Assembly (NCBI GenBank): GCA_023136155.1 | Contig: JAGLRT010000109.1 | Coordinates: 1 to 13,840, forward strand | Source: Methanosarcinales archaeon | Lineage (GTDB): Archaea; Halobacteriota; Methanosarcinia; Methanosarcinales; Methanocomedenaceae | DNA length: 13,840 bases | Direction of reading: 5' to 3' | Shown: positions 1-6,706 of the stretch, piece after piece | Layout of the letters: each line of letters opens with the position of its first letter | Numbering within the stretch: position 1 is the first letter of the stretch | Translations under genes and position numbers: made by a program | Notes under the pieces: model-generated | What the model was told of the DNA's origin: nothing | The model's database searches: none | The model's input: the letters and a program-made list of their open reading frames with translations, nothing else

Positions 1-23
1 GTAGTAAATACAGATTCTGAAGT

Positions 24-60
24 GAATGCCGAGGCAACCTGAGCCTGGCATTCTTTTTTT
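24..60 (+). terminator. Hairpin plus T-tract terminator of an upstream gene
   Basis: GAATGCC (24-30) pairs with GGCATTC (47-53). After one bulged G, AGGC (32-35) pairs with GCCT (43-46), leaving a 7-nt loop, and seven T residues follow (54-60). This is the classic intrinsic-terminator shape and would end transcription of a plus-strand gene lying left of the window. It isolates the aspartate kinase gene from whatever precedes it. Archaeal termination mainly needs the T-tract, which is present. Confidence 0.75.
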
Positions 61-194
61 GTTTTCTCCGTTTATTTTTCTGTTTTAATTTAATTTTTAT
101 TAGCTTATTTCTGTTTAGGCATAGTTGGCAATCAAAAATCTTATGTAGCAACCTGACAAGTAGGTACCTGAAATAAATCGGTAGTGGTTTTCCT
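61..194 (+). promoter_or_regulatory. AT-rich leader region of the aspartate kinase operon
   Basis: This 134-nt gap contains no ORF. A T/A-rich stretch at about 84-101 is the best TATA-like element, but no single match is decisive. No convincing Shine-Dalgarno site lies just before the ATG at 195. No attenuator-like hairpin was found. The assignment as a promoter rests on position after a terminator and before a gene. Confidence 0.3.
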
Positions 195-1589
195 ATGAAG
201 TTGATAATGAAGTTTGGCGGATCATCAGTGGCTGATGGCAATAAAATAAAGCATGTAGCAGAGCTGGTAAAAAGTTTCAGGAACCGAGGGGACCAGATCG
301 CGGTGGTTACATCTGCACTTGGAGGAATCACAGATACCATTCTCGATGCTGCAAATGATGCTGTCAGTGAAGGAAAGGTATCCCAGGTAAAGGAATTCGT
401 AGCAGACATAACTAAAAAACACCATCAGACGGTTCATGATGCTGTTAGCGAAGAATTTGCCGAAGACGTTATATCAGAACTGGATGCCAGGATTGGAGAG
501 ATTGAGAAGGCCCTGACAGGTATCTGCTACCTTGGTGAGCTAACCCCGCGTTCTATTGATTATCTCTCATCATACGGTGAACGGCTGGCAGCACCTATAT
601 TATCAGCATCTATCAGGACTCTGGGCGTGGAATCACAATCATTCACAGGTGGCGGGATAGGTATTATCACAAATGATAATTACGGGGCCGCTCATCCCCT
701 TGATTCCACATACACAGCAGTGGGACAGCAGATTGAGCCGTTAATTGAGAATACCATACCGGTTATAACTGGTTTTATCGGCGAGAGTGAGCATGGCACA
801 ATAACCACATTTGGCCGGGGTGGGTCTGATTTTACTGCGTCAATTGTTGGTGCGGCTGTCGGTGCTGATGAAATATGGCTATGGAAAGAGGTACATGGTA
901 TTATGACCACAGATCCTAAAATTGTACCTGAGGCAAGACCCCTGCCGGTCATATCTTATATCGAAGCTATGGAGATGTCTTTTTTCGGTGCTAAAGTGCT
1001 GCATCCCAAAGCTATTGAACCCGCGATTCGCCAGGGCATTCCTGTTAGGGTCAAGAACACCTTTGACCCCGAATATCCGGGTACCCTGGTTGTAAAGAAC
1101 GAAGAGACCTCACAGAATATAGTAAAGGCCGTTTCTGTTATGGATAAGGTGGCCCTGATAAACATCAGCGGTGCGGGTATGGTGGGCACCATCGGAGTGG
1201 CGGCCAGGGCGTTTAGTGCCCTTGCCGAAGCGGGTGTGAACATTAAAATGATCAGCCAGGGTTCATCTGAGGCCAACCTGTCTACAGTTGTCGATGAATC
1301 CCACATGACGAAGGCAGTATGGGCCTTAAAACAAGAGTTCAAGAATGGTGTTGTAGGTGAAATAGAACACGATGTAAATATTTCTGTGGTTGCGGTAGTA
1401 GGCGTGGGTATGGCAGGCACACCCGGTGTTGCCGGCAGGGTGTTCGGCGCATTGGGTGGGAATGATGTCAACGTGATAATGATCAGCCAGGGTTCGTCAC
1501 AACACAATATTTCATTTGTTGTCAAGAAAGATATGGCTGCAAAAGCAGTACAGGTGATTCACAAAGAATTTGCTTTGGAAAAAATCTAA
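195..1589 (+). CDS. lysC: Aspartate kinase with two C-terminal ACT domains
   Basis: The protein phosphorylates L-aspartate with ATP, the first step towards lysine, threonine, methionine and isoleucine in the cytoplasm. The amino-acid-kinase domain fills roughly residues 1-295, with the nucleotide-binding KFGGSSV at 6-12, the SYGERLA motif near 125 and a glycine-rich FTGGGIGI segment. Two ACT regulatory domains follow. Each carries the ligand-sensing MISQGSS motif, the first followed by EANLS and the second by QHNIS, so allosteric feedback by an end-product amino acid is expected. At 464 residues it has the usual length of a monofunctional kinase and no homoserine dehydrogenase fusion. ATG 195 gives MKLIMKFGG, as in archaeal relatives; an in-frame ATG at 207 is the alternative. 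It heads a plus-strand run with the DUF5611 and DUF98 genes, 41 nt upstream of the first. Confidence 0.95.
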   Translation: MKLIMKFGGSSVADGNKIKHVAELVKSFRNRGDQIAVVTSALGGITDTILDAANDAVSEGKVSQVKEFVADITKKHHQTVHDAVSEEFAEDVISELDARIGEIEKALTGICYLGELTPRSIDYLSSYGERLAAPILSASIRTLGVESQSFTGGGIGIITNDNYGAAHPLDSTYTAVGQQIEPLIENTIPVITGFIGESEHGTITTFGRGGSDFTASIVGAAVGADEIWLWKEVHGIMTTDPKIVPEARPLPVISYIEAMEMSFFGAKVLHPKAIEPAIRQGIPVRVKNTFDPEYPGTLVVKNEETSQNIVKAVSVMDKVALINISGAGMVGTIGVAARAFSALAEAGVNIKMISQGSSEANLSTVVDESHMTKAVWALKQEFKNGVVGEIEHDVNISVVAVVGVGMAGTPGVAGRVFGALGGNDVNVIMISQGSSQHNISFVVKKDMAAKAVQVIHKEFALEKI

Positions 1590-1630
1590 AGGCAAAGTAT
1601 TTTACCGAATCCATTTAACAGATAATGTAG

Positions 1631-1948
1631 GTGATATTTATTACTGAATATAAGTTAAAACGAGGGTTCAAGCCCGAAATGGAACGTATTAAAGACGTAA
1701 TGGAAAAAAATTTTCCTACCGATGTGGCCGAGAATGACGGAAAACTACTGGTGAGTTATGGGGCCCTGAAATCAGTGAAAGTCTGGATAGCAGATAAGAA
1801 ACTTTGTGTTGAAACCGTATCAAATCCTGATTCTTCGGATGAAGACATACTTGAGTCAAATAAAGCATTCAGGCAGTTCCTGAATGATGCAACGGGTTAT
1901 GATGGAAAACAGCGTGCAAAGATAGCAAAGAAAGAAGTGCAAAGTTAA
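1631..1948 (+). CDS. DUF5611 family protein, unknown function
   Basis: This is a small soluble protein of about 105 residues that matches the general look of the DUF5611 family found in methanogens: an N-terminal EYKLKRG segment, a central VSYGALKSVKVWI strand pair, and a C-terminal FRQFLNDATGY helix followed by a Lys/Arg-rich tail. There is no catalytic motif and no Cys pair; the single Cys is in KLCVETV. The start is uncertain. GTG at 1631 directly follows an in-frame TAG, so nothing longer is possible. The GGTGAT at 1630-1635 looks like a ribosome binding site, which would instead favour an ATT codon at 1640. The gene sits 12 nt before the DUF98 gene, so the two are probably cotranscribed. 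The function is unknown. Confidence 0.75.
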   Translation: MIFITEYKLKRGFKPEMERIKDVMEKNFPTDVAENDGKLLVSYGALKSVKVWIADKKLCVETVSNPDSSDEDILESNKAFRQFLNDATGYDGKQRAKIAKKEVQS

Positions 1949-1969
1949 TAATGGGATAAGGTGAGCCAG

Positions 1970-2482
1970 ATGGAGCGAGGGTCATTTGATAAGCTTAAAC
2001 TTTTGGATATTCCCACAACATTGCGGATATGTGCCGGGACAGACGGTTCGGTAACATATCTGCTTGAGGTCATGACCAAGCAAACGGTCGATGTGCAAAC
2101 TCATTATCAGGAAGAAGTAAATGCCACTGATGCTGTTGCAGAACTACTTATGATAAAATCTGGCGAGCCAGTGAACCATCGTGAAGTTGTACTTTCGGTT
2201 TCAGGGAAACCTTATGTGCTGGCCCGGTCCCTTGCGCCCATAAATTCAATGCCGCAAGGTATGAGGGATGACCTGATGTGTGCTGACATTCCTATTGGGC
2301 GCATATTGAGGAAGTACAAACTCGAGACTAGAAGGGATATTCTTAACATTGATATGAAAAATGGAGATGGAATTTTCAAGGACATTCCTGTGCTGTCGAG
2401 GGAATACGTGATAATCCACAGCAGTAAGATACTTATGTGGATCAATGAACAGTTCCCTGTGGATAAGAGATGGGAACTGTAA
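1970..2482 (+). CDS. DUF98 chorismate-pyruvate-lyase-like protein
   Basis: About 170 residues with the UbiC-like fold signature: NHREVVLSVSGKPYVLARSLAP in the middle, where Arg and Glu line the chorismate-binding pocket in the family, and IGRILRKY...RRDIL near the C-terminus. DUF98 members are linked to making 4-hydroxybenzoate from chorismate, a precursor of methanopterin in methanogens. Here that role is inferred from family membership. The longest frame begins at GTG 1961. However, GGTGA at 1960-1964 is a good ribosome binding site 5 nt before ATG 1970, so I place the start there. A UTRA-type ligand sensor shares this fold, but no DNA-binding domain is present. It is probably expressed with DUF5611 just upstream, and it converges on DUF2111. 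Confidence 0.8.
   Translation: MERGSFDKLKLLDIPTTLRICAGTDGSVTYLLEVMTKQTVDVQTHYQEEVNATDAVAELLMIKSGEPVNHREVVLSVSGKPYVLARSLAPINSMPQGMRDDLMCADIPIGRILRKYKLETRRDILNIDMKNGDGIFKDIPVLSREYVIIHSSKILMWINEQFPVDKRWEL
2449..2480. terminator. Inverted repeat at the 3' end of the DUF98 gene
   Basis: ACAGTTCCC (2449-2457) and GGGAACTGT (2472-2480) form a perfect 9-bp stem around a 14-nt loop. It ends at the first base of the DUF98 stop codon and lies just past the stop of the convergent DUF2111 gene. It could mark the end of either transcript, but no clean T-tract follows on the plus strand, so the terminator role is tentative. Confidence 0.35.
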
Positions 2483-2509
2483 TTGAATGAACTTATTACA
2501 TTATTTGTT

Positions 2510-2917
2510 CTATGGTGTACTTACCCTGCTTCTCAGGATATCGCCCACCTGGTTGACTATCTGGGGATAGTCACCAAATGCGGCACCTAAGTCGATTGTG
2601 CCTACTACATCTACAATGCCTATGGCAGCAATCCCGTAACCATCCTCGTTCTTGATTGTAGATACCACTACCGGGATGCCGGTATAGTCGCCGGTCTTTG
2701 GAATGGTTCTAACGCTTGAATTGGTCTCAAGTGCCTTTTCAAGTACAGGACCTGTATAATTGTAATCCAGTACATTTCCTTTCTCTATCCTCACTCCAGG
2801 GGAGTTCAGCGTTCGCATGGTTATAGGAAGACCCACAATGTCATGGATGGCTTTTGCTATTGATACGATATCTTTACCAGTTGAATCCGCTGTTATTGTT
2901 ATACCTAGATATTCCAT
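2510..2917 (-). CDS. DUF2111 family protein
   Basis: The 135-residue soluble protein matches DUF2111, a family largely confined to methanogenic archaea and without a known function. Visible landmarks are an N-terminal helix (SIAKAIHDIVGLPITMRTLNSPGVRIE in the family arrangement), the TGPVLEKALE segment, the strand GIPVVVSTIKNEDGYGIAAIGIVDVVGTIDLG and a C-terminal QVGDILRSR. The layout resembles a small sensory or ligand-binding alpha/beta fold, but that is only an impression. AGGAG precedes the ATG at 2917 by 9 nt. It ends in TAG 27 nt from the convergent DUF98 gene. A TATA-like element at 2957-2964 and the divergently placed flavodoxin promoter suggest a shared regulatory interval. Confidence 0.8.
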   Translation of the reverse strand: MEYLGITITADSTGKDIVSIAKAIHDIVGLPITMRTLNSPGVRIEKGNVLDYNYTGPVLEKALETNSSVRTIPKTGDYTGIPVVVSTIKNEDGYGIAAIGIVDVVGTIDLGAAFGDYPQIVNQVGDILRSRVSTP

Positions 2918-2956
2918 CTTCTTCCACTCCTGAATTGAAATGAACTACTCATAATG

Positions 2957-2964
2957 ATATATGA
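2957..2964 (-). promoter_or_regulatory. Candidate TATA box for the DUF2111 gene
   Basis: On the minus strand this interval lies within CATATATC, a fair match to the archaeal TATA consensus. It is about 40 nt upstream of the DUF2111 start, leaving room for a leader with the AGGAG site. No transcription-factor site is recognised nearby. Confidence 0.4.
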
Positions 2965-3004
2965 ATCTGTATTGAAATAGTTTTCCGACACTTTGAGACG
3001 GTAA

Positions 3005-3014
3005 TTTTATAAAG
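3005..3014 (+). promoter_or_regulatory. Candidate TATA box upstream of the flavodoxin gene
   Basis: TTTTATAAAG is a good archaeal TATA element. A start site about 25 nt downstream would leave a leader of roughly 80 nt before ATG 3119. That leader holds a nine-codon frame (ATG at 3049, TAA at 3076-3078), too short to call a gene. The promoter is back to back with that of DUF2111. Confidence 0.45.
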
Positions 3015-3118
3015 TAGTAGCAAGAATATTCTTTGGGGTTATTAATTGATGGAAAGTCCAAAAGTGACTTTGAAGTAACATCGATTCCCCAATTGATAAA
3101 TGAATGGTTGTGACTCAA

Positions 3119-3553
3119 ATGCCAAAACTTGCAGTTGTATATCTAAGCACTCAGGGAAATACGAAAATAATGGCTGATGCCATAGCAGATGGTGCAAAAT
3201 CCAGGAATGTAGATGTGGAAATTAAGAGTTTCTATGACTGGAAACCAGAGGATGTAGCGGCAGCAGATGCCATTGCCATAGGTTCATCCACATTTCATTA
3301 TACCATACTTCCTCCCCTTGAAAAATTCGTGGATAATGTGGTAAAAGTGGGAATAAAAGGTAAAGTGGGTGCAGCATTTGGTTCGTATGGCTGGAGCGGT
3401 GAAGCTCCTCACCTGATAGCCGATAAGATGCGAAAAGGAGGAATTGATGTCCTCGATCCGGTACTCAGGGTACAGTACAAGCCTGATGATAAAGATATAA
3501 AGGAGTGCAATCGACTGGGCAAGGACATTGCAGAGAAGATCAAGAACAAGTAA
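3119..3553 (+). CDS. Flavodoxin family protein
   Basis: This is a single-domain, 144-residue flavodoxin, an FMN-dependent one-electron carrier in the cytoplasm. The FMN phosphate-binding loop is STQGNTKIMA (residues 10-19). GSSTFHY (55-61) and GSYGWSGEA (88-96) supply the isoalloxazine-binding loops, as in the flavodoxin half of archaeal A-type flavoproteins (FprA). The metallo-beta-lactamase diiron half of FprA is absent, so it must act as a stand-alone carrier or with a separate partner. The longest frame starts at 3104, but ATG 3119 gives the expected MPKLAVVYLS start, with a weak TTGTGA ribosome site just before it. It stands 67 nt ahead of hpt. Its electron partner is unknown. Confidence 0.88.
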   Translation: MPKLAVVYLSTQGNTKIMADAIADGAKSRNVDVEIKSFYDWKPEDVAAADAIAIGSSTFHYTILPPLEKFVDNVVKVGIKGKVGAAFGSYGWSGEAPHLIADKMRKGGIDVLDPVLRVQYKPDDKDIKECNRLGKDIAEKIKNK

Positions 3554-3620
3554 GAAAATTCTGCGTACCTGGATGTAAATGCGATAGGTACAAATGGTTT
3601 TCGGTCATATGGTGCAAAAC

Positions 3621-4175
3621 ATGCACGGTCTACTTGAAGAATCATTGAAGGCAGCCCCTATTGTGAAGCGGGGCGAGTATAATTATTTCATACATCCTAT
3701 CACCGACGGGGTGCCGCATCTTGAGCCCGGACTGCTGAATGATGTTACGGATAGAATTATTGATGTGTTAGAACTGGATTTTGATAAGATACTAACCATC
3801 GAGGCTATGGGTATCCATATTGGTACGGCGCTATCTCTGAGGACTGGCAAACCACTGTCCATTATCAGGAAGCGGAAGTATGACCTTCCCGGTGAAGTGA
3901 AAGTTGACCAGTCCACCGGCTATTCCAAAGGTGAATTGTTCATAAACGGTTTATCTAAAAGTGACAGGTTGGTAATTATTGATGATGTCATCAGTACCGG
4001 GGGGACTCTGAAGGCTGTGTTGACGGCTGTTAAGAGTGTGGGTGCAGACATCGTGGATACAGTTGTGGTCATAGAGCGGGGCGAAGGGGCACAGTTACTT
4101 CAAAATACCGGACTTTCGATTAAGACCCTGGTGAAGATTGATGTGGATGCTGATGGTGTGAAAATAATAGAATAA
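3621..4175 (+). CDS. hpt: Hypoxanthine/guanine phosphoribosyltransferase, archaeal type
   Basis: The enzyme salvages hypoxanthine or guanine with PRPP to give IMP or GMP. The PRPP-binding signature VIIDDVISTGGTL is at residues 118-130 and the EAMG segment at 61-64. The N-terminal KRGEYNYFIHPITDGVP block and the IIRKRKYDLPGEV stretch are typical of the archaeal Hpt branch, which is closer to adenine phosphoribosyltransferases than to bacterial Hpt. Substrate choice therefore cannot be fixed by eye. The longest frame starts at ATG 3594, and further ATGs lie at 3609 and 3621. GGTG at 3611-3614, six bases before 3621, and the usual family length of about 185 favour 3621. It lies 9 nt before dph2, so the two are likely cotranscribed. 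Confidence 0.88.
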   Translation: MHGLLEESLKAAPIVKRGEYNYFIHPITDGVPHLEPGLLNDVTDRIIDVLELDFDKILTIEAMGIHIGTALSLRTGKPLSIIRKRKYDLPGEVKVDQSTGYSKGELFINGLSKSDRLVIIDDVISTGGTLKAVLTAVKSVGADIVDTVVVIERGEGAQLLQNTGLSIKTLVKIDVDADGVKIIE

Positions 4176-4184
4176 GATGAGGAA

Positions 4185-5189
4185 ATGAACACCGTATCAT
4201 ATTCTGATAGTTTTGATTTTGATCTTGATGGGATAGTTGACCTTATTACACGCACGGGAGCAGCTACTGTAGGGCTCCAGTTTCCTGAAGGGTTTAAGCG
4301 TCGGGCGTATTCCATAGCCCGTGAATTGGTAGGACGTACGTCTGCCAGTGTAGTAATTTCAGGTAATCCCTGCTACGGGGCGTGTGATGTAGACATGGCG
4401 ATGGCAGATGAAGTGGATATCCTGTTCCATTTCGGGCATTCTGAACTGCTTGACGGCATGGATAATGTGATATTCATGGAGACGCCGGCAAAGGTGGATG
4501 TAATTCCAGTGCTTGGGGCAGTGGCGGACGAACTGGAAAGTGGTACTACTGTGGGACTGTTGACCACGGTGCAGCATGTCCATACTCTGGATGCTGTAAG
4601 GGCATTCCTTGAATCAAGAGGTTTATCCTGTGTTGTTGGTGAAGGGGATTCCCGGATACGTCATCCTGGGCAGGTGCTGGGATGTAATTTTTCAGCAGGT
4701 GATGTGGAGTGTGAGAATTATCTGTATATCGGAAGTGGAAAGTTCCATCCACTGGGTGTGGCAGTGGCTTTCAGACGCAGGGTGCTGGTAGCTGACCCCA
4801 TGATAAATACGGTGGAATGGGTGGATCCTGAGAGAGTACTGCGTATAAGAAGCGGAATTGTTGCTAAATGCCTGGATGCCCAAACCTTCGGTATTGTAGT
4901 GTCTACCAAGGTGGGACAAAACAGGATGGAACTTGCAAGAATGATGGCCGAACTTGTTGGTAAATATGGTAAAGAGCACATCATTATCATGCTGGATAAT
5001 ATCACTCCAGAGGCAATGATGCAGTTCAAGGTGGATGCATTTGTGAACACGGCATGTCCGCGCATTGCTATTGATGATGCATCAAGGTTCAATGCACCAA
5101 TCCTTACCCCGGTGGAGTTTGAAATTGTACTTGGGGAGAGGGGTTGGGACGAACTGGTGTTCGATGAGATAAGGGAAGGGGCTAAATAG
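4185..5189 (+). CDS. dph2: 2-(3-amino-3-carboxypropyl)histidine synthase (diphthamide step 1)
   Basis: Dph2 uses a noncanonical radical SAM reaction to transfer an aminocarboxypropyl group from S-adenosylmethionine to a histidine of elongation factor 2, the first step of diphthamide synthesis. The three cluster-binding cysteines expected of archaeal Dph2, one per domain, are visible: Cys63 (NPCYGACD), Cys167 (LGCNFSAG) and Cys291 (NTACPRIAIDD). LQFPEGF at 31-37 and YIGSGKFHPLG at about 181-191 are further family motifs. The 334-residue length is normal and the archaeal form works as a homodimer. GATGAGG just upstream of ATG 4185 is a reasonable ribosome site. It ends in TAG with an in-frame TGA shortly after. 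Several long antisense frames across it are shadows. Confidence 0.95.
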   Translation: MNTVSYSDSFDFDLDGIVDLITRTGAATVGLQFPEGFKRRAYSIARELVGRTSASVVISGNPCYGACDVDMAMADEVDILFHFGHSELLDGMDNVIFMETPAKVDVIPVLGAVADELESGTTVGLLTTVQHVHTLDAVRAFLESRGLSCVVGEGDSRIRHPGQVLGCNFSAGDVECENYLYIGSGKFHPLGVAVAFRRRVLVADPMINTVEWVDPERVLRIRSGIVAKCLDAQTFGIVVSTKVGQNRMELARMMAELVGKYGKEHIIIMLDNITPEAMMQFKVDAFVNTACPRIAIDDASRFNAPILTPVEFEIVLGERGWDELVFDEIREGAK

Positions 5190-5229
5190 AATAGTAAAGA
5201 TACTAAATATTGAGTATTAAGTGATTTTT

Positions 5230-5236
5230 GAGGTGA
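5230..5236 (+). promoter_or_regulatory. Strong ribosome binding site for the 46-residue ORF
   Basis: GAGGTGA, a near-perfect complement of the archaeal 16S rRNA 3' end, lies 5 nt before ATG 5242. It supports this short frame as a real gene. Confidence 0.7.
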
Positions 5237-5241
5237 GCTGT

Positions 5242-5382
5242 ATGTCAAAATTTAAAAAAAGAGACCAGGAACGTAAAGGAGATAAGAAGGCGGAAATACT
5301 TGAGAAAAAATTGATCAAGAACAATCTGGAATCGTTGACTAGCTCTGAAGGGGAGATTGCCGAGTTGCCAGAGGAGGATTAA
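5242..5382 (+). CDS. Small charged protein of 46 residues, unknown function
   Basis: The frame encodes a 46-residue protein rich in Lys and Glu. The N-terminal half is strongly basic (MSKFKKRDQERKGDKK) and probably helical; the C-terminal half is acidic and ends PEED. It has no Cys, no membrane segment and no recognised domain. Support for a real gene is the strong GAGGTGA site 5 nt upstream, placement between dph2 and a ubiquitin-like gene on the same strand, and the fact that its last codons (GAG GAG GAT) double as the ribosome site of the next gene. That arrangement suggests translational coupling. Cotranscription with dph2 is plausible, as the gap is 52 nt. No function is proposed. Confidence 0.65.
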   Translation: MSKFKKRDQERKGDKKAEILEKKLIKNNLESLTSSEGEIAELPEED

Positions 5383-5391
5383 ATCAATTTG

Positions 5392-5610
5392 ATGGTCAGG
5401 GTGAAAGTCCTTGCAGGCAGCGTTTCTGAGCAATCATTAGAAGTTGATGATGGAAGTACTTACGGCGATGTACTTGGACAATTGGAATTGAACCCTGAGA
5501 CTGTCATTATCATGGTAGACGGCACACCCGTACCAGTGGATGAAGTTGTATCTGCCAGTTATATGGAAGTATTGAGGGTTGTTTCGGGCGGATGGTCAGA
5601 AGTTCATTAA
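5392..5610 (+). CDS. MoaD/ThiS-family ubiquitin-like protein with extended C-terminus
   Basis: The 72-residue beta-grasp protein resembles ThiS, MoaD and the archaeal SAMP modifiers: MVRVKVLAGS opening strand, ETVIIMVDGTPVPVDEVV core, and MEVLRVVSGG at the end. Such proteins are adenylated by an E1-like enzyme at a terminal Gly-Gly and then carry sulfur or are joined to proteins. Here Gly66-Gly67 is followed by WSEVH instead of a stop, so the active end would have to be exposed by a protease, or the protein is inactive. Loss of a TGA stop (now TGG) is a simple explanation. GAGGAGGAT at 5371-5379 is the ribosome site; spacing is 14 nt to ATG 5392 and 11 nt to an in-frame TTG at 5389, so TTG is a possible start. 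Confidence 0.8.
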   Translation: MVRVKVLAGSVSEQSLEVDDGSTYGDVLGQLELNPETVIIMVDGTPVPVDEVVSASYMEVLRVVSGGWSEVH

Positions 5611-5619
5611 GATAAAGGA

Positions 5620-6264
5620 TTAACTTCTAATCATTGCCCATCCGAATTTCAGGACATGGATATTTGATACAAACTTAGCTAAAGGAAAAAATGCCCGAAT
5701 AAGGGTAATGGTTGTTAAAATTTTGAAGTCCCAGTTCAGTAAAGGGTGGGTAAAATCAGGAGTAAACCTTACGGAATTTCCGATTTGAGAAGCACCTTTG
5801 ATCGAGTGTAGAAGTCCGGTTAAAATGCCGGAGATTGCCGGGTCATCCAGACCGTATGTAATATCGACATCAACATATTTGAATCTGGGAATAGTGACCA
5901 GTTTGCGGATTAGTAATAATAGCGGTCCGACAAGGTTTACTGTAACTTCAATCGGTGGTGATTTCAGGGATTTTTCTTTCTTTGTCGACTCTTTTATTTC
6001 ATCAAGTTCTTTTATTTCGGTGGATTCGTTAGTTTGTTCTTTCTTATGTTTTTGAGTGCCCATTTTGTACCTTAATAAGAAGAATTCTGTTTGTTTGTCC
6101 TTCAGTGAATGCCGTATCTTGAATATCAACCAGCTAATGCAAAAATTACCTTCTATTCTTTTGCCTTCTTTATTTGAAATGGCACTAATAGTTACGGGAA
6201 AAAGAAATAAAGTAAAAACTAAAGCTGCTATAATTAAAATACCAGTTATTATCAACCAGAACAT
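5620..6264 (-). CDS. DUF2953 family membrane-anchored protein (YtfI-like)
   Basis: The 214-residue protein starts with one hydrophobic segment (about residues 2-24, FWLIITGILIIAALVFTLFLF), followed by DUF2953 hallmarks: a beta-rich stretch, a highly charged Lys/Glu linker near residues 73-98, and the conserved YVDVDITYGLDDPAISGILTGLLHSI block. The C-terminus carries NWDFKILTTITLIR. The function is unknown; in Bacillus the homologue YtfI is encoded beside YtfJ/GerW. Here too the GerW-family gene lies immediately upstream on the same strand, 49 nt away, so the pairing is conserved. The gene ends 9 nt from the stop of the convergent ubiquitin-like gene, with no clear terminator between them. Confidence 0.78.
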   Translation of the reverse strand: MFWLIITGILIIAALVFTLFLFPVTISAISNKEGKRIEGNFCISWLIFKIRHSLKDKQTEFFLLRYKMGTQKHKKEQTNESTEIKELDEIKESTKKEKSLKSPPIEVTVNLVGPLLLLIRKLVTIPRFKYVDVDITYGLDDPAISGILTGLLHSIKGASQIGNSVRFTPDFTHPLLNWDFKILTTITLIRAFFPLAKFVSNIHVLKFGWAMIRS

Positions 6265-6313
6265 TTCAGGTTATTATCCCATGTTGTTCAATAAACTGAT
6301 GAACTTTTTTGTT

Positions 6314-6706
6314 CTAAGGTTCACCAGTTTCGCTGATTTCAGATGATTCTTTCTTCTTTTCCTCTCCTGACATGGATTTGTATTTGTCCATTATCTCTGG
6401 CATTACATCGGCAAGTTGAGATATCGCACCTTTCCCCTTGATAGTCAATAACTGGACGTCTTCAGGTGTGACCACAAGAAACGCGATAGGCTGGATTGAT
6501 GCTCCCCCTCCTCCTCCACCGCCGGTTCCCCCTTCCCCTTCTTTCATTTTACCTTCGCCACCGCCACTTCCGAATCCAAAACAGACTTTGGTCACGGGTA
6601 TGATGGTCTTACCATCAATGGTTACATGTTCTCCAATGACGGTTTTTGTTGAGATCATATCAGTGATCTCTTCAGTAATTGATTTCAATAATTGTTCTAC
6701 TATCAA
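6314..6706 (-). CDS. GerW/YtfJ sporulation-family protein
   Basis: The 130-residue protein has the GerW (YtfJ) pattern: an N-terminal helix, the conserved TVIGEHVTIDGKTIIPVTKVCFGFG strand block (residues 22-46), a Gly-rich loop (47-69) with a run of seven glycines, and IQPIAFLVVTPEDVQLL (71-87). The tail is a charged low-complexity segment. In Bacillus subtilis GerW is a forespore protein needed for some germinant receptors. In a non-sporulating archaeon the role must be different and is unknown. The start is a TTG at 6706 with a run of five G residues 8 nt upstream as ribosome site; no ATG lies in frame near it. It is probably cotranscribed with the DUF2953 gene downstream. It ends in TAG. 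Confidence 0.85.
   Translation of the reverse strand: MIVEQLLKSITEEITDMISTKTVIGEHVTIDGKTIIPVTKVCFGFGSGGGEGKMKEGEGGTGGGGGGGASIQPIAFLVVTPEDVQLLTIKGKGAISQLADVMPEIMDKYKSMSGEEKKKESSEISETGEP

Noticed and set aside
956..1525. 189-codon antisense frame across the aspartate kinase gene
   Set aside because: It is a shadow of the ACT-domain coding region; repetitive Pro/Thr-rich composition mirrors codon bias on the true strand.
3049..3078. Nine-codon leader peptide before the flavodoxin gene
   Set aside because: It is too short to judge, with no strong ribosome site and no attenuator structure; it is mentioned only within the promoter note.
4718..5248. 176-codon antisense frame across dph2
   Set aside because: It lies wholly opposite a well-supported dph2 gene, has Ser/Pro/Thr-rich low-information composition, no domain and no ribosome site.
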